Shown here piece after piece: positions 53,481-62,976 of a stretch of DNA of 64,000 bases (within the stretch, counting starts at the first letter, position 1; each line of letters starts with the position of its first letter). The notes below the pieces were generated by a model. That model was not told the DNA's origin, searched no databases, and saw nothing but the letters and a program-made list of their open reading frames with translations. The DNA is from Sphingobium sp. KCTC 72723 (GTDB lineage Bacteria; Pseudomonadota; Alphaproteobacteria; Sphingomonadales; Sphingomonadaceae). The DNA is taken from contig NZ_CP060388.1 in NCBI RefSeq assembly GCF_014280435.1, positions 868,001 through 932,000 on the forward strand. The letters are read 5' to 3'. A program made the translations under genes and the position numbers.

Positions 53481-54815
53481 CTATCCCTTCGCGCGCTTGC
53501 CAAAGCGCGCAAAGGCGGCGTCGGACAGACGCACTTCGATCCGGGTTTCGTCGCCCTGCGGATCGGTGGTCAGGACTTCGCCATGTTCGTGGAGCCAGGC
53601 GAGCGCTGCGCCGTCGCCCGCCGATACGCGCAGGCCATAGACTTTCGCGCCTGCGGTCATCTTCACGCTGATCGCGCGCTGAAGGTCCGGCACACCAGCG
53701 CCGGTCAGTGCGGACAGGATGACCACATCGTCCCGGCGCGACGCGGTTTCCCGTGCCAGCGCTTCGGCTTCCGGGTCGAGCAGGTCGAGCTTGTTCCACG
53801 CTTCGATAATCGGCGGAGCGTCCGGCTCCCCTTCCCCGCGATCGGCCGCGCCTTCGCCCGCGACGCCCAGTTCGCTCAGCACGTCCAGCACGTCGTCACG
53901 CTGTGCGTCACTGTCAGGATGGGCGATGTCGCGAACATGGATGATGAGGTCGGCGGACAGCACTTCTTCCAGCGTGGCACGGAACGCCGCGATCAACTGC
54001 GTGGGCAGGTCCGACACGAAACCGACTGTGTCGGACAGGATCGCCTTGTCCAGGCCCGGCAGCACAATCTGGCGCATGGTCGGGTCGAGCGTGGCGAACA
54101 GTAAATCTTCCGCCATGACGTCCGCCCCGGTCAGGCGATTGAACAACGTGGATTTCCCCGCATTGGTGTAGCCGACCAGCGCAATCACCGGCCATGGCGC
54201 GCGTTGCCGCCGGGCGCGGTGCAGGCCACGGGTGCGCGTGACCTGATCCAGTTCCTTGCGGATTTTGGCCATGCGGTCGCGGATCATGCGCCTGTCGGCT
54301 TCGATCTGGGTTTCGCCCGGACCGCCCAAAAAGCCAAAGCCGCCCCGCTGCCGTTCCAGATGGGTCCAACTGCGCACCAGCCGCCCCGCCTGATAATCGA
54401 GATGGGCGAGTTCGACCTGAAGCCGACCCTCGTTAGTCGCAGCCCGTTCACCAAAGATTTCGAGGATAAGCCCGGTGCGGTCGATCACTTTCGCCCCGAC
54501 GGCCTTTTCCAGATTGCTTTGCTGGACCGGCGACAGGGCATTGTCGACGATGACCAGTTCGGCTTCTTCCTGCACCACCAGCGTGGCGATCTGCTCCACC
54601 TGACCGCTGCCGAACAAAGTCGCAGGCTTGCGGTCGCGGACGCGAAAGGCTTGGGCGGCGCGCACGTCAATACCGATGGCGAGGGCAAGGCCGCCCGCCT
54701 CTTCCAGCCTTGCGTCGCTGTCGCGGCGATCTAGCCCGTGGGTTTCGGCATGGACGACGATGGCGCGCGCGCCGCGCGCCACTTCGTCATCGGAGTCGCG
54801 GTTGAATATGGCCAT
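53481..54815 (-). CDS. hflX: Ribosome-associated GTPase HflX
   Basis: This 444-residue GTPase binds the large ribosomal subunit and can split stalled ribosomes. The N-terminal HflX domain includes ATLFGSGQVEQIATLV and VVDNALSPVQQSNLE, with a GFGFLGGPGETQIE linker. The G domain then has GYTNAGKSTLFN, DTVGFVSDLP and the NKLD-type motif (AWNKLD). It lies directly after hfq, as in many Proteobacteria. Confidence 0.95.
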   Translation of the reverse strand: MAIFNRDSDDEVARGARAIVVHAETHGLDRRDSDARLEEAGGLALAIGIDVRAAQAFRVRDRKPATLFGSGQVEQIATLVVQEEAELVIVDNALSPVQQSNLEKAVGAKVIDRTGLILEIFGERAATNEGRLQVELAHLDYQAGRLVRSWTHLERQRGGFGFLGGPGETQIEADRRMIRDRMAKIRKELDQVTRTRGLHRARRQRAPWPVIALVGYTNAGKSTLFNRLTGADVMAEDLLFATLDPTMRQIVLPGLDKAILSDTVGFVSDLPTQLIAAFRATLEEVLSADLIIHVRDIAHPDSDAQRDDVLDVLSELGVAGEGAADRGEGEPDAPPIIEAWNKLDLLDPEAEALARETASRRDDVVILSALTGAGVPDLQRAISVKMTAGAKVYGLRVSAGDGAALAWLHEHGEVLTTDPQGDETRIEVRLSDAAFARFGKRAKG

Positions 54816-54880
54816 GGGTGGTTAGAGCATCTGCCGGTCGTCCGGTCCACCTGTCGGCGGACCGGACGGAACGGGGATGA

Positions 54881-55366
54881 TCAATCGTCCTGTTCATTCT
54901 CGCCCGACAAGTCGAGCGAATGGAGCGGCTGAACCGTCGAGATAGCGTGCTTGTAGACCAACTGGACCATGCCGTCGCGTTCCAGCAACATGCAGAACAG
55001 ATCGAAAGCCGCGATTTCGCCCTGAAGCATCACACCGTTGACCAGAAACATCGTAACCGGGCTGCCCGATTTACGCACGGCCGACAGGAAAATTTCCTGC
55101 AACAATCTGGCCTTGCCGCTGTTGCTGTCGCTGACCTTGCGCAGGTCGGTCAGGTCCATCGACTGGGCGGGCATGACCGTGGAAATGGCGTGCTTGTACA
55201 CAAGCTGCGACTGGCCATCGCGGCGCAGCAGCACGGAAAAATTGTCGAACCAGGTAATGATGCCTTGCAGCTTCACGCCCTTGACCAGGAACATGGTCAC
55301 CGGGGTCTTGCTCTTGCGCAGGCTGTTCAGGAAGATGTCCTGAAGATTGTTCACTTTGTCGGCCAT
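54881..55366 (-). CDS. hfq: Hfq with two tandem Sm-like domains
   Basis: Hfq is an RNA chaperone for sRNA-mRNA pairing. This 161-residue chain holds two complete Hfq cores, residues about 7-66 and 88-147, each with an LQ(D/E)IFL helix, PVTMFLV and VYKHAISTV. They agree at about two thirds of positions. The RNA-contact residues are duplicated (Gln9/Gln90, YKH 57-59 and 138-140). The rim patch differs: RKSK in domain 1 and RKSG in domain 2. A ring would then be three chains rather than six. It lies between ntrX and hflX. Confidence 0.97.
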   Translation of the reverse strand: MADKVNNLQDIFLNSLRKSKTPVTMFLVKGVKLQGIITWFDNFSVLLRRDGQSQLVYKHAISTVMPAQSMDLTDLRKVSDSNSGKARLLQEIFLSAVRKSGSPVTMFLVNGVMLQGEIAAFDLFCMLLERDGMVQLVYKHAISTVQPLHSLDLSGENEQDD

Positions 55367-55432
55367 GGTCGATGCCGGTCCTTATTCTTGGCGGGACGTT
55401 ACCCGCTCTTGCACCCCTGGGCAGGATGTCTT

Positions 55433-55459
55433 GCCTGCCCCCGCGTGTCGGGAGCAGGC
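55433..55459. other. Hairpin in the ntrX-hfq intergenic region
   Basis: GCCTGCCCCCG (55433-55443) pairs with CGGGAGCAGGC (55449-55459), one mismatch, 5-nt loop. It lies in the 163-bp gap that should hold the hfq leader and any local hfq promoter. Neither strand has a T-run after it, so it is not a typical terminator. Confidence 0.4.
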
Positions 55460-55529
55460 CATTCGTATCGCAATTGCGAAGGGGCGTCCATGGCTCAGTG
55501 ATGGCTGAACATGTCTTATTCCTTGCCGC

Positions 55530-56900
55530 CTAGTCTTTCCCGTCAGTGATGCCGAGCAGCTTGAGTTTGCGGTGCAGGGCCGATCGTTCCATGCCAATGA
55601 ACGTCGCGGTGCGCGAGATATTGCCGGAAAAACGGCGGATCTGGATGCGCAGATATTCTCGCTCGAAACTCTCGCGCGCTTCCCGCAACGGCGCGCCCAT
55701 GATGGCGGACTGGCCCATCCCCTCCCCGCCACCACTGCTGGTCAGTTCGGACGGTAGCATGTCGAGTTCGATCCGACCGATGCGGTCGCCCGGCGCCAGG
55801 ATCATCGTGCGTTCGATGACGTTGCGCAACTGGCGGACGTTACCTGGCCATTCATTGGCCTGCAACGCGGCCATCGCGTCGCTGGCCATGTCTGGCGGTG
55901 GCACACGCCGTTCGGCGGCGAAGCGAGCAAGATAATGTTCGACCAGCGGCGGTATATCGTCGCGCCGTTCGGACAGCGGCGGGATGGCGAGCGGCACGAC
56001 ATTGAGGCGATAGAACAGATCTTCGCGGAAACGCCGTTCCTCAATCTCCCCCGCCAGATTGAGCGCGGTGGAGGATATGACACGCACATCGACTTTCACC
56101 TGCCGCTGGCCGCCAACGCGGGTAAAGCTCTGATCGGTCAGCACCCGCAATATCTTGCCCTGCGTAGTGACCGGCATGTCGGCCACTTCGTCGATATAAA
56201 GCGTGCCTCCATGCGCCTGCTCCAGATAGCCGGGGCGCACCAGGCCACTCTGATCCTCCAGCCCGAACAATTCTTCCTCGACCCGGTCGGGTTCCATGCG
56301 GGCGGCAGCGACGATGATGAACGGGGAATCGGCGCGCCCGCTCCAACTGTGGAGCATCCGCGCGGCGACTTCCTTGCCCACGCCGGCGGGGCCGGAAATG
56401 AGGACGCGGCTGCCGGTGGCGGCGACTTTCTTGATCGTCGCACGCACGCCATTGATGGCAGCGGACGTGCCGGTCAGTTCGTCATCCTGCCCGAAACGCG
56501 CGCGCAACACCTGATTTTCACGCCGCAGCCGCTCCGTTTCGGTCGCGCGGGATACCAGGTGGATCAGGCGATCGGCCTCGAACGGCTTTTCGATGAAGTC
56601 AGCCGCGCCTTTACGGATCGCGGCAACGGCCGTGTCGATATTGCCATGTCCCGAAATCATCAGCACCGGGATGGTCGGGTCGCGCCGCTTGATCTCATCG
56701 AGCAGTTCGAGGCCATCCAGGCGCGACCCTTGCAACCATACGTCGAGCAGAACGAGCGAAGGGCGGCGCGCGTCGACGGCGTCGATCGCGCTGTCGCTGT
56801 TGGCGGCGGTGCGGGTCGTGAACCCCTCATCCTCCAGCACACCGGCGACCAGATCGCGAATATCCTCTTCATCGTCGACTATCAGAATATCAAGAGCCAT
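55530..56900 (-). CDS. ntrX: Response regulator NtrX, GAFTGA motif absent
   Basis: This 456-residue NtrC-family regulator is the partner of NtrY. The receiver domain has phospho-acceptor Asp53 (LLDVWL), followed by an AAA+ domain (SGPAGVGKEVAAR, GGTLYIDEVADMP) and a Fis-type helix-turn-helix (ISRTATFIGMERSALHRKLK). In the AAA+ loop, where sigma-54 activators have GAFTGA, it reads FGLEDQSGLVRPGYLEQA. It therefore probably does not activate sigma-54 polymerase and may act as a repressor or with the housekeeping sigma factor. It overlaps ntrY by 11 bp. Confidence 0.94.
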   Translation of the reverse strand: MALDILIVDDEEDIRDLVAGVLEDEGFTTRTAANSDSAIDAVDARRPSLVLLDVWLQGSRLDGLELLDEIKRRDPTIPVLMISGHGNIDTAVAAIRKGAADFIEKPFEADRLIHLVSRATETERLRRENQVLRARFGQDDELTGTSAAINGVRATIKKVAATGSRVLISGPAGVGKEVAARMLHSWSGRADSPFIIVAAARMEPDRVEEELFGLEDQSGLVRPGYLEQAHGGTLYIDEVADMPVTTQGKILRVLTDQSFTRVGGQRQVKVDVRVISSTALNLAGEIEERRFREDLFYRLNVVPLAIPPLSERRDDIPPLVEHYLARFAAERRVPPPDMASDAMAALQANEWPGNVRQLRNVIERTMILAPGDRIGRIELDMLPSELTSSGGGEGMGQSAIMGAPLREARESFEREYLRIQIRRFSGNISRTATFIGMERSALHRKLKLLGITDGKD

Positions 56901-59145
56901 TGGCCGTCACTTTTCCTTTTGGCAGGGCGATGAATTGCCCTTCTTCCAGTTTTTCGAGCGCCGCTGCGGCGAAGCGCAACGTGACGCTTGCCCCCCCGCC
57001 CGGTGCATCGTCGAAGCGAATTTCCCCCAGATGCTCCTCGACAATCTTCTTGACGATGGCCAGGCCCAGGCCCGTCCCCTTGGTGCGCGTCGTCATATAG
57101 GGTTCCAGGATGCGATCCCGTTCGGGCGGCAGGCCGATGCCATCGTCGCGCACGTTGATGACAAGGTCGCCGCCGTCCATCGACAACGCCATGCGAACAT
57201 GACCACGCGGCCCGCCTTCGTCGGATACGGGTTTGGATTCAATGGCCTCGACACCATTTTTGACGATGTTGGTAAGCGCCTGCCCCAATTGGCGGCGGTC
57301 GCACACCAGATCCAGATCGGGGTCGTCGGCATGATATTCGAACTGAATGTCGGGATGGGCGACTTCGTGCAGGAACAGGGCGTGGCGCGCGATGTCGCTG
57401 ACCGCTTCGCGCCGGAACACGGGCTTTGGCATCCGCGCAAAGGAGGAAAATTCGTCCACGATGCGGCGCAAATCGCCCACCTGCCGCACGATGGTGCCGG
57501 TCAGGCGCGTGAAAGTCGGCCGGTCGCTGGTGATTTCCTCGGCATAGCGGCGCTGGAGCCGTTCGGCGGCGAGTTGGATCGGGGTCAGCGGGTTCTTGAT
57601 TTCATGCGCGATGCGGCGGGCCACGTCGGACCATGCGGCGCGGCGCTGATCCGACAATTGCTGGGTAATGTCGTCGAAGGTCAGGATATGGCGCGATGCG
57701 TCATGCGACAGCTTGACCGCCAGCGTGCGCAGGTCGCCATGGGCGCGCAGTTGCACGATGCCATGATCTTCTTCCGACGCGATCAGTTCGGCCAGTTCGG
57801 GGGCGACCTGCGCCAACGGGCGACCGACCGGATCGTCGCCCTCTTCCACCAGGATCGCGGCGGCCGATCGGTTGAGCAATTGCACCACGCCCTGTCTGTC
57901 GACCGACAGCACGCCTGCACTCACGCCCGACAGGATCGCTTCGATAAAAGCGCGCCGTTCGTCCAGTTGGCTGTTTGCGCCGACCAGCGCGCCGGTCTGC
58001 GCCTCCAGCCGCTGGGTCATGCGGTTGAAGGCGGCGGCCAGCGTGCCGATTTCGTCGCGGCTCTGCGGGCTGCTGACGCGCGCCGACAGGTCACCCGCCG
58101 TGATGCGCCGCGCTGCCGTCACCAGTTCGTTGACCGGGCGCACCATCCAGTCGGCAACGGCCAGCGCGATATAGACGGCCAGCCCGACCAGCAGCAGCGA
58201 TCCCACGAACAAAGCGACGTTGAACCGCAACTGGAGCGCGCGCGACTGGTTGGCGAAAGCGTCATAATCGCCGATCACCTTTTGCGCGCGTTCGACATTG
58301 CTGAACGAGGAACTGCCGGCGTTGCGGGTAACATAAAGGTAGATTTTAGAACCGGGGTAGAGCAGCGTCACCGCCTCGATCTGGTTCGCGCGCGCCTGCA
58401 CCACGATATTTTCGCCATCGGTCAGCCGCTTGATGACCGCCGGGTCGAGCATGGCGGAAGCGGGACGGTTTTCGGGGTCCACGGTCGCGGCGGTGCGCGC
58501 GATGCCGTCCTTGCCCACTTCGATGATGGCCGAACGGTTCAGTTTGCGCGTGACGACCTGATAGAGATAACCCTCCGCAAAGCGCGGGCTGGAAACGGGC
58601 GATTGCGTCAGATAATCGCGCAGATCGTCCGCCATGGTGATGGTTTCGTCGCTGACCTCGCGCAGATTCTGCTCATAATAGCCGCGCGCCAGATCGCTGG
58701 CATTCTGGAGCATTCCGCGCGCGCTGTCCGATGCCCAGAATTGCACGCCATATTGGAACAGGAGCGACGCGAAGATCACGACCAACAGCATCGGCACACT
58801 GGCCGCGATCGAAAAGATCGCGACGAGGCGGACATGCAGTTGCCCGTCGCTGCCGATGGCGGATTGTGCCGCGCGTCGTTTGGCGACGCGCCGCCCCATC
58901 AGCATCAGCAGCGCGATCGCGGGAACCAGATTCGCCACCAGCAGCAACGCCACGATCGGCGGGGTCAGCAGGCTGTAGGATTGCCCGCCGCCCGACAGCA
59001 GATGCCAGGTCAGGCCCGCCACGCCAAGGAACAGCGCCAGAACGGTGATTTCGATCAGGCTGGCCAGCCGCCCTTTGCGCAGGAAGGGCGGCAACTTGCG
59101 CCGCCATGCCGATGCCCGCCGGGAAAATGTAGTCGCGCCGCTCAT
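56890..59145 (-). CDS. ntrY: Sensor histidine kinase NtrY
   Basis: This is a 751-residue membrane kinase for NtrX. Two or three N-terminal membrane segments are followed by a periplasmic region, another membrane segment near residue 305-325, HAMP, PAS and the kinase core. The H-box is [21 protein letters not shown], with GTGLGLAIVKKIVEEH as the G2 box. In alphaproteobacteria NtrYX responds to nitrogen, redox or envelope conditions. Met at 59145 is taken as the start; a Met at 59184 is possible. Confidence 0.93.
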   Translation of the reverse strand: MSGATTFSRRASAWRRKLPPFLRKGRLASLIEITVLALFLGVAGLTWHLLSGGGQSYSLLTPPIVALLLVANLVPAIALLMLMGRRVAKRRAAQSAIGSDGQLHVRLVAIFSIAASVPMLLVVIFASLLFQYGVQFWASDSARGMLQNASDLARGYYEQNLREVSDETITMADDLRDYLTQSPVSSPRFAEGYLYQVVTRKLNRSAIIEVGKDGIARTAATVDPENRPASAMLDPAVIKRLTDGENIVVQARANQIEAVTLLYPGSKIYLYVTRNAGSSSFSNVERAQKVIGDYDAFANQSRALQLRFNVALFVGSLLLVGLAVYIALAVADWMVRPVNELVTAARRITAGDLSARVSSPQSRDEIGTLAAAFNRMTQRLEAQTGALVGANSQLDERRAFIEAILSGVSAGVLSVDRQGVVQLLNRSAAAILVEEGDDPVGRPLAQVAPELAELIASEEDHGIVQLRAHGDLRTLAVKLSHDASRHILTFDDITQQLSDQRRAAWSDVARRIAHEIKNPLTPIQLAAERLQRRYAEEITSDRPTFTRLTGTIVRQVGDLRRIVDEFSSFARMPKPVFRREAVSDIARHALFLHEVAHPDIQFEYHADDPDLDLVCDRRQLGQALTNIVKNGVEAIESKPVSDEGGPRGHVRMALSMDGGDLVINVRDDGIGLPPERDRILEPYMTTRTKGTGLGLAIVKKIVEEHLGEIRFDDAPGGGASVTLRFAAAALEKLEEGQFIALPKGKVTANGS

Positions 59146-59268
59146 AGTGGCTTTGTTACAACAACCCCGTGCCTGATCAAACACAGTATTTGTAGTATGT
59201 CATGCCGCTGGTCGATGCAGCCCGTCGGTTCGTCCCATCGGTGGGTTGCGCCAAGCAACTGATATGGA

Positions 59269-60714
59269 TCAATCGGCAACGCGCAACTGGAGCGGGTCCA
59301 GCCCGTAATCGGTCAGCTTCTTGCGCAACGTATTGCGGTTGATGCCCAGCAAACCCGCGGCGCGGATCTGGTTACCATCGACGCTGGCCAGCACTTCCTG
59401 CAACAATATCGGTTCGACCATCGCCAGCATGTCGTCATGCAGGCTGCGGTTGGGCTGGCCCAGGCCCACACCCAACTGGCGCTTGGCCCAGTCGCGAATG
59501 GCATGGGCCAGATGGTCGCCAGGTGCGGCATAGTCCGCCGGAACCGCGTCGAGCGGCAGCATGTTGCGTAATATCTCGGCGGTGATGACATTTTCACGGC
59601 TCAACACAGCCAGGCGCTGCATCATATTCTGCAATTCGCGGACATTGCCGGGCCAATGCCATGCCATCAGCAACTGGGTCGCATCGTCAGCCAGCGTCTT
59701 GCGCGGCAACCCCTCCTGCGCGGCCTTTTCCAGGAAATGGCGAGCGAGCATGATGACGTCCTCCCGCCGTTCACGCAACGGCGGCAGCGCGATCGGCACG
59801 ACGTTCAGGCGGTAATAAAGATCCTGTCGGAAGCGGTTGTCGTCGATCAGCTGGGGCAGATGCTTGTTGGTCGCGGCAATGATGCGGACGTTGACGCGCA
59901 CCGGCTTCGATCCGCCGACCGTAGTGACTTCGCCCGATTGCAATACGCGCAGCAGGCGGGTTTGCGCCTCCATCGGCATGTCGCCGATTTCGTCGAGAAA
60001 CAAAGTGCCGCCCTGTGCCTGTTCGAATTTCCCCGCCGTGCGGGCATGAGCGCCAGTGAACGCGCCCTTTTCATAACCAAACAATTCTGCTTCGATCAAC
60101 TCGCGCGGGATGGCCGCCATATTGATCGCGATGAACGGCTTGGTCCGTCGCTGGCCCAGACTGTGGATCGCTTCGGCCACCAGTTCCTTGCCCGTCCCCG
60201 ATTCGCCCAGCACCAGAATGGACAGGTCGTTGGACAGGACACGGGCAATGGTGCGGTAGACTTCCTGCATCGCCGGCGAACGACCGACCAGTGGCAGGCC
60301 ATCATGGGGCAGGCCAACGTCGCCCTGCTCCTCTCCCTCATCCTGCCGCGTGCCAAGCGCGTCGGATACCGCGCGCGTCAGTTCGTTGAGGTCGAAGGGC
60401 TTGGGCAGATATTCGAACGCGCCCTTTTCGGTCGCGCGAATGGCGGTGTTGAGCGTGTTTTGCGCCGACAGGATGATGACGCTCAGGTCCGGGCGCGCGG
60501 CAATGATGTCCGCCACCCCCTCCAACCCGTCACCGTCGGGCAGCATCACGTCGGTAATCAGCACGTCGGGCGTGAAGCTGTCCATCAGGGCGGTGCGTTC
60601 GCGGATGGACGCGGCCGTCTTGACCTTATGCCCCTGCCGCCGCAGCGCTTCGCCCACCACCACGCAGATGGCAGGATCGTCATCCACGACCAGAACGGTC
60701 CCCGTCGCAGCCAT
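59269..60714 (-). CDS. ntrC: Nitrogen regulation response regulator NtrC
   Basis: This 481-residue sigma-54-dependent activator of nitrogen-assimilation genes has a receiver domain with Asp55 (LITDVMLPDGDG). The AAA+ domain has GESGTGKELVAEAIH and an intact GAFTGA (FGYEKGAFTGAHA), then GGTLFLDEIGDMP. The C-terminal Fis helix-turn-helix is GNQIRAAGLLGINRNTLRKKL. The ATG at 60714 overlaps the ntrB stop (TGATG). The contrast with the neighbouring NtrX is direct. Confidence 0.96.
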   Translation of the reverse strand: MAATGTVLVVDDDPAICVVVGEALRRQGHKVKTAASIRERTALMDSFTPDVLITDVMLPDGDGLEGVADIIAARPDLSVIILSAQNTLNTAIRATEKGAFEYLPKPFDLNELTRAVSDALGTRQDEGEEQGDVGLPHDGLPLVGRSPAMQEVYRTIARVLSNDLSILVLGESGTGKELVAEAIHSLGQRRTKPFIAINMAAIPRELIEAELFGYEKGAFTGAHARTAGKFEQAQGGTLFLDEIGDMPMEAQTRLLRVLQSGEVTTVGGSKPVRVNVRIIAATNKHLPQLIDDNRFRQDLYYRLNVVPIALPPLRERREDVIMLARHFLEKAAQEGLPRKTLADDATQLLMAWHWPGNVRELQNMMQRLAVLSRENVITAEILRNMLPLDAVPADYAAPGDHLAHAIRDWAKRQLGVGLGQPNRSLHDDMLAMVEPILLQEVLASVDGNQIRAAGLLGINRNTLRKKLTDYGLDPLQLRVAD

Positions 60715-61847
60715 CACCCCATCCCCATCGGCAGCAGGATGCGGAAGGTGGATTCGCCTGCCTCCGCATCGCGCGAATATTGAACGAACCCGCTCATGTC
60801 GCGGACCAGCTTGTCGACCAGCGCCAGCCCCAGCCCCTGCCCGTCGCGCTTGCCGGTGATGAAAGGATTGAACAGATGGTCAAGAATATGTTCGGGAACG
60901 CCCGGCCCATTGTCGACCACCACGATCTCGATCGGCAACACCGCGCTGCCCTTGCCCCCGCCGACCATGACGGAAACGCCATGGCGAAACGCGGTTTCGA
61001 CGCGGATGCGGGGCTTTTCGACACCTTCCAGCGCTTCGGCCGCGTTTTTGAGCAGGTTGATCATCACCTGCACCAGCGCATCGTCATTGATATTGGCAAA
61101 TGGCAGCGATGGGTCGTAACGCTTTATGATCCGCACATTTCTGGCAAAGCCCGCCGCCGCAATGTCCGCAGCACGGTCGATCAGCGGATAAATGTTGCCA
61201 GGCGCACATTCCAGCGTCCGGTCAGTGGTAAAATCCTGCATCCGGTCGATCAGCGCGGCAATACGATCGACTTCGTTACAGATGAGCTGGGTCAGCGCAG
61301 CGTCGCGCCCGCCCTGCCCGCCTTCCAGCAATTGCGCCGCGCCGCGTATGCCCGATAGCGGGTTCTTGATCTCATGCGCCAATATTGCCGCCGCGCCCAT
61401 GGCCGACCGCGCCCCGCCGGACGTGCCGCGATGGCCGATCTTGCGCGCCTGGCTTTGCGCGTGCAGCGACACCACGCGCCACCCATCATGATCGACGATG
61501 GGCGAAATCATCAGGTCCACTTCCATTTCGGCGGTGCGCCCGGCGTGAACCTTGATGTCATAGGCCGCAATCGGCTTGTTACTGTGCCAGATGTCGAAGC
61601 GCGCGCCCGCTTCTGCAATGCGGATCGTGCGCGCAATATCGCTGCCTATGATGGCGGATCGGGCCATATTGAGCAGGGTTTCGGCGCGGACATTGGCTTC
61701 GGCAATGGCATTGTCGGGCCGCACCACCAGCGTAGCGACGGGCAGCGCCGTCATCTGTTCGGCCAGCGATGGGCCATCCTGCTGCATACGCAGCCTGTCC
61801 TGCTGCATCCGCAGCGGGGCGGGAATGGACGACAAGGGGCCGTTCAT
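60714..61847 (-). CDS. ntrB: Nitrogen regulation sensor kinase NtrB
   Basis: This 377-residue cytoplasmic kinase/phosphatase of NtrC has a PAS domain followed by the H-box [20 protein letters not shown], the N-box [11 protein letters not shown] and the G2 box [13 protein letters not shown]. No membrane segments are present, as expected for NtrB, which is controlled by PII protein. A 21-bp tandem duplication near the start repeats LRMQQD. The ATG overlaps the dusB stop (ATGA). Confidence 0.95.
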   Translation of the reverse strand: MNGPLSSIPAPLRMQQDRLRMQQDGPSLAEQMTALPVATLVVRPDNAIAEANVRAETLLNMARSAIIGSDIARTIRIAEAGARFDIWHSNKPIAAYDIKVHAGRTAEMEVDLMISPIVDHDGWRVVSLHAQSQARKIGHRGTSGGARSAMGAAAILAHEIKNPLSGIRGAAQLLEGGQGGRDAALTQLICNEVDRIAALIDRMQDFTTDRTLECAPGNIYPLIDRAADIAAAGFARNVRIIKRYDPSLPFANINDDALVQVMINLLKNAAEALEGVEKPRIRVETAFRHGVSVMVGGGKGSAVLPIEIVVVDNGPGVPEHILDHLFNPFITGKRDGQGLGLALVDKLVRDMSGFVQYSRDAEAGESTFRILLPMGMG

Positions 61848-62866
61848 GCCGCCTGGCGCGCGTCCACCGGCTCCGCTTCCGCCGCAATCAACGGTTCGTA
61901 GAAAGCCGCCAGCATATCCAGCACCTTTGCCGCGTCCGGCTCCTGATTGACGGCATGGCGGAATTCGGCCGATCCGGTCAGCCCCTTCGTATACCAGCCG
62001 ATATGTTTGCGCGCCATATTGACGCCGGTATAATTGTCATAATGATCGAGCATCGCGTTGTAATGCTCTACGATCACGCGATATTGTTCCGCCAATGACG
62101 GATCGGGCAAACGCTCGCCCCGTTCCAGCCAGGCCATGACCTGACTGATCAGCCAAGGCCGACCATAAGCCCCCCGCCCGATCATCACACCATCCGCGCC
62201 GCTGTGTTCCAGCGCCATGTCGGCGTCCTCGATCGAACAGATGTCGCCATTGGCGATGACCGGCAGTTTGACCGCATCCTTGACCGACCGGATGAAGCTC
62301 CAGTCGGCGGACCCCTTATACATCTGGCACCGGGTGCGGCCATGGACAGTGATGAGTTTCGCGCCCAGATCCTCAGCGATATGGGCCAGTTCCGGCGCAT
62401 TCAGGCTGCTATGGTCCCAACCCATCCGCATCTTGACCGTCACCGGGACGTCCACCGCCTCCACCGTCGCCTTGATGAGCGCAGCGGCCAGCGGCAGGTC
62501 GCGCATCAATGCGCTGCCCGCGTCGCCATTGACGACCTTCTTCACCGGGCAACCCATATTGATGTCGATGATCGCCGCGCCGCGATCCGCATTCAGCTTC
62601 GCCGCTTCGGCCATTTCGGTGGGCGAGCAACCGGCCAACTGCATCGACACGGGTTCTTCCAGCGGATGCCACGCCGCTTTTTGCAGCGACTGGCGCGTCT
62701 CACGGATCATCGCTGCCGTCGCGATCATTTCCGTCACATTGAGGCCGCAGCCATAGCGGCGCACCAGCGTGCGGAACGGCATGTCGGTCACGCCCGTCAT
62801 CGGGGCCAGCACGACTGGCATATCAATGGTGATGGGACCAATGGCGATGGGCGAGAGTGTGCGCAT
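61844..62866 (-). CDS. dusB: tRNA-dihydrouridine synthase DusB
   Basis: DusB reduces uridine to dihydrouridine in the tRNA D-loop using FMN and NADPH. The 340-residue protein has [15 protein letters not shown], the signature [20 protein letters not shown] (catalytic Cys), [13 protein letters not shown] and [14 protein letters not shown]. It was named nifR3 in Rhodobacter because it precedes ntrB, as here. The start 62866 is chosen because the upstream residues are not family-like. Confidence 0.95.
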   Translation of the reverse strand: MRTLSPIAIGPITIDMPVVLAPMTGVTDMPFRTLVRRYGCGLNVTEMIATAAMIRETRQSLQKAAWHPLEEPVSMQLAGCSPTEMAEAAKLNADRGAAIIDINMGCPVKKVVNGDAGSALMRDLPLAAALIKATVEAVDVPVTVKMRMGWDHSSLNAPELAHIAEDLGAKLITVHGRTRCQMYKGSADWSFIRSVKDAVKLPVIANGDICSIEDADMALEHSGADGVMIGRGAYGRPWLISQVMAWLERGERLPDPSLAEQYRVIVEHYNAMLDHYDNYTGVNMARKHIGWYTKGLTGSAEFRHAVNQEPDAAKVLDMLAAFYEPLIAAEAEPVDARQAA

Positions 62867-62976
62867 GATAGAAGAATGAACCTGCCTAAAAAACAGGCAG
62901 TCCTTAGCGGGAAATGCCGCTTTGGGCAAGCGAAGGGGTCTGGCGGGCTTTGGGGCAAGCGGCTATGCCCCGCGCC

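Noticed and set aside
56593..59262. An 889-codon plus-strand frame opposite ntrY
   Set aside because: It is the reverse strand of ntrX and ntrY, whose motifs are complete; long antisense frames are common at this GC content. The same applies to the 971-codon frame opposite addB and the 907-codon frame opposite secA.
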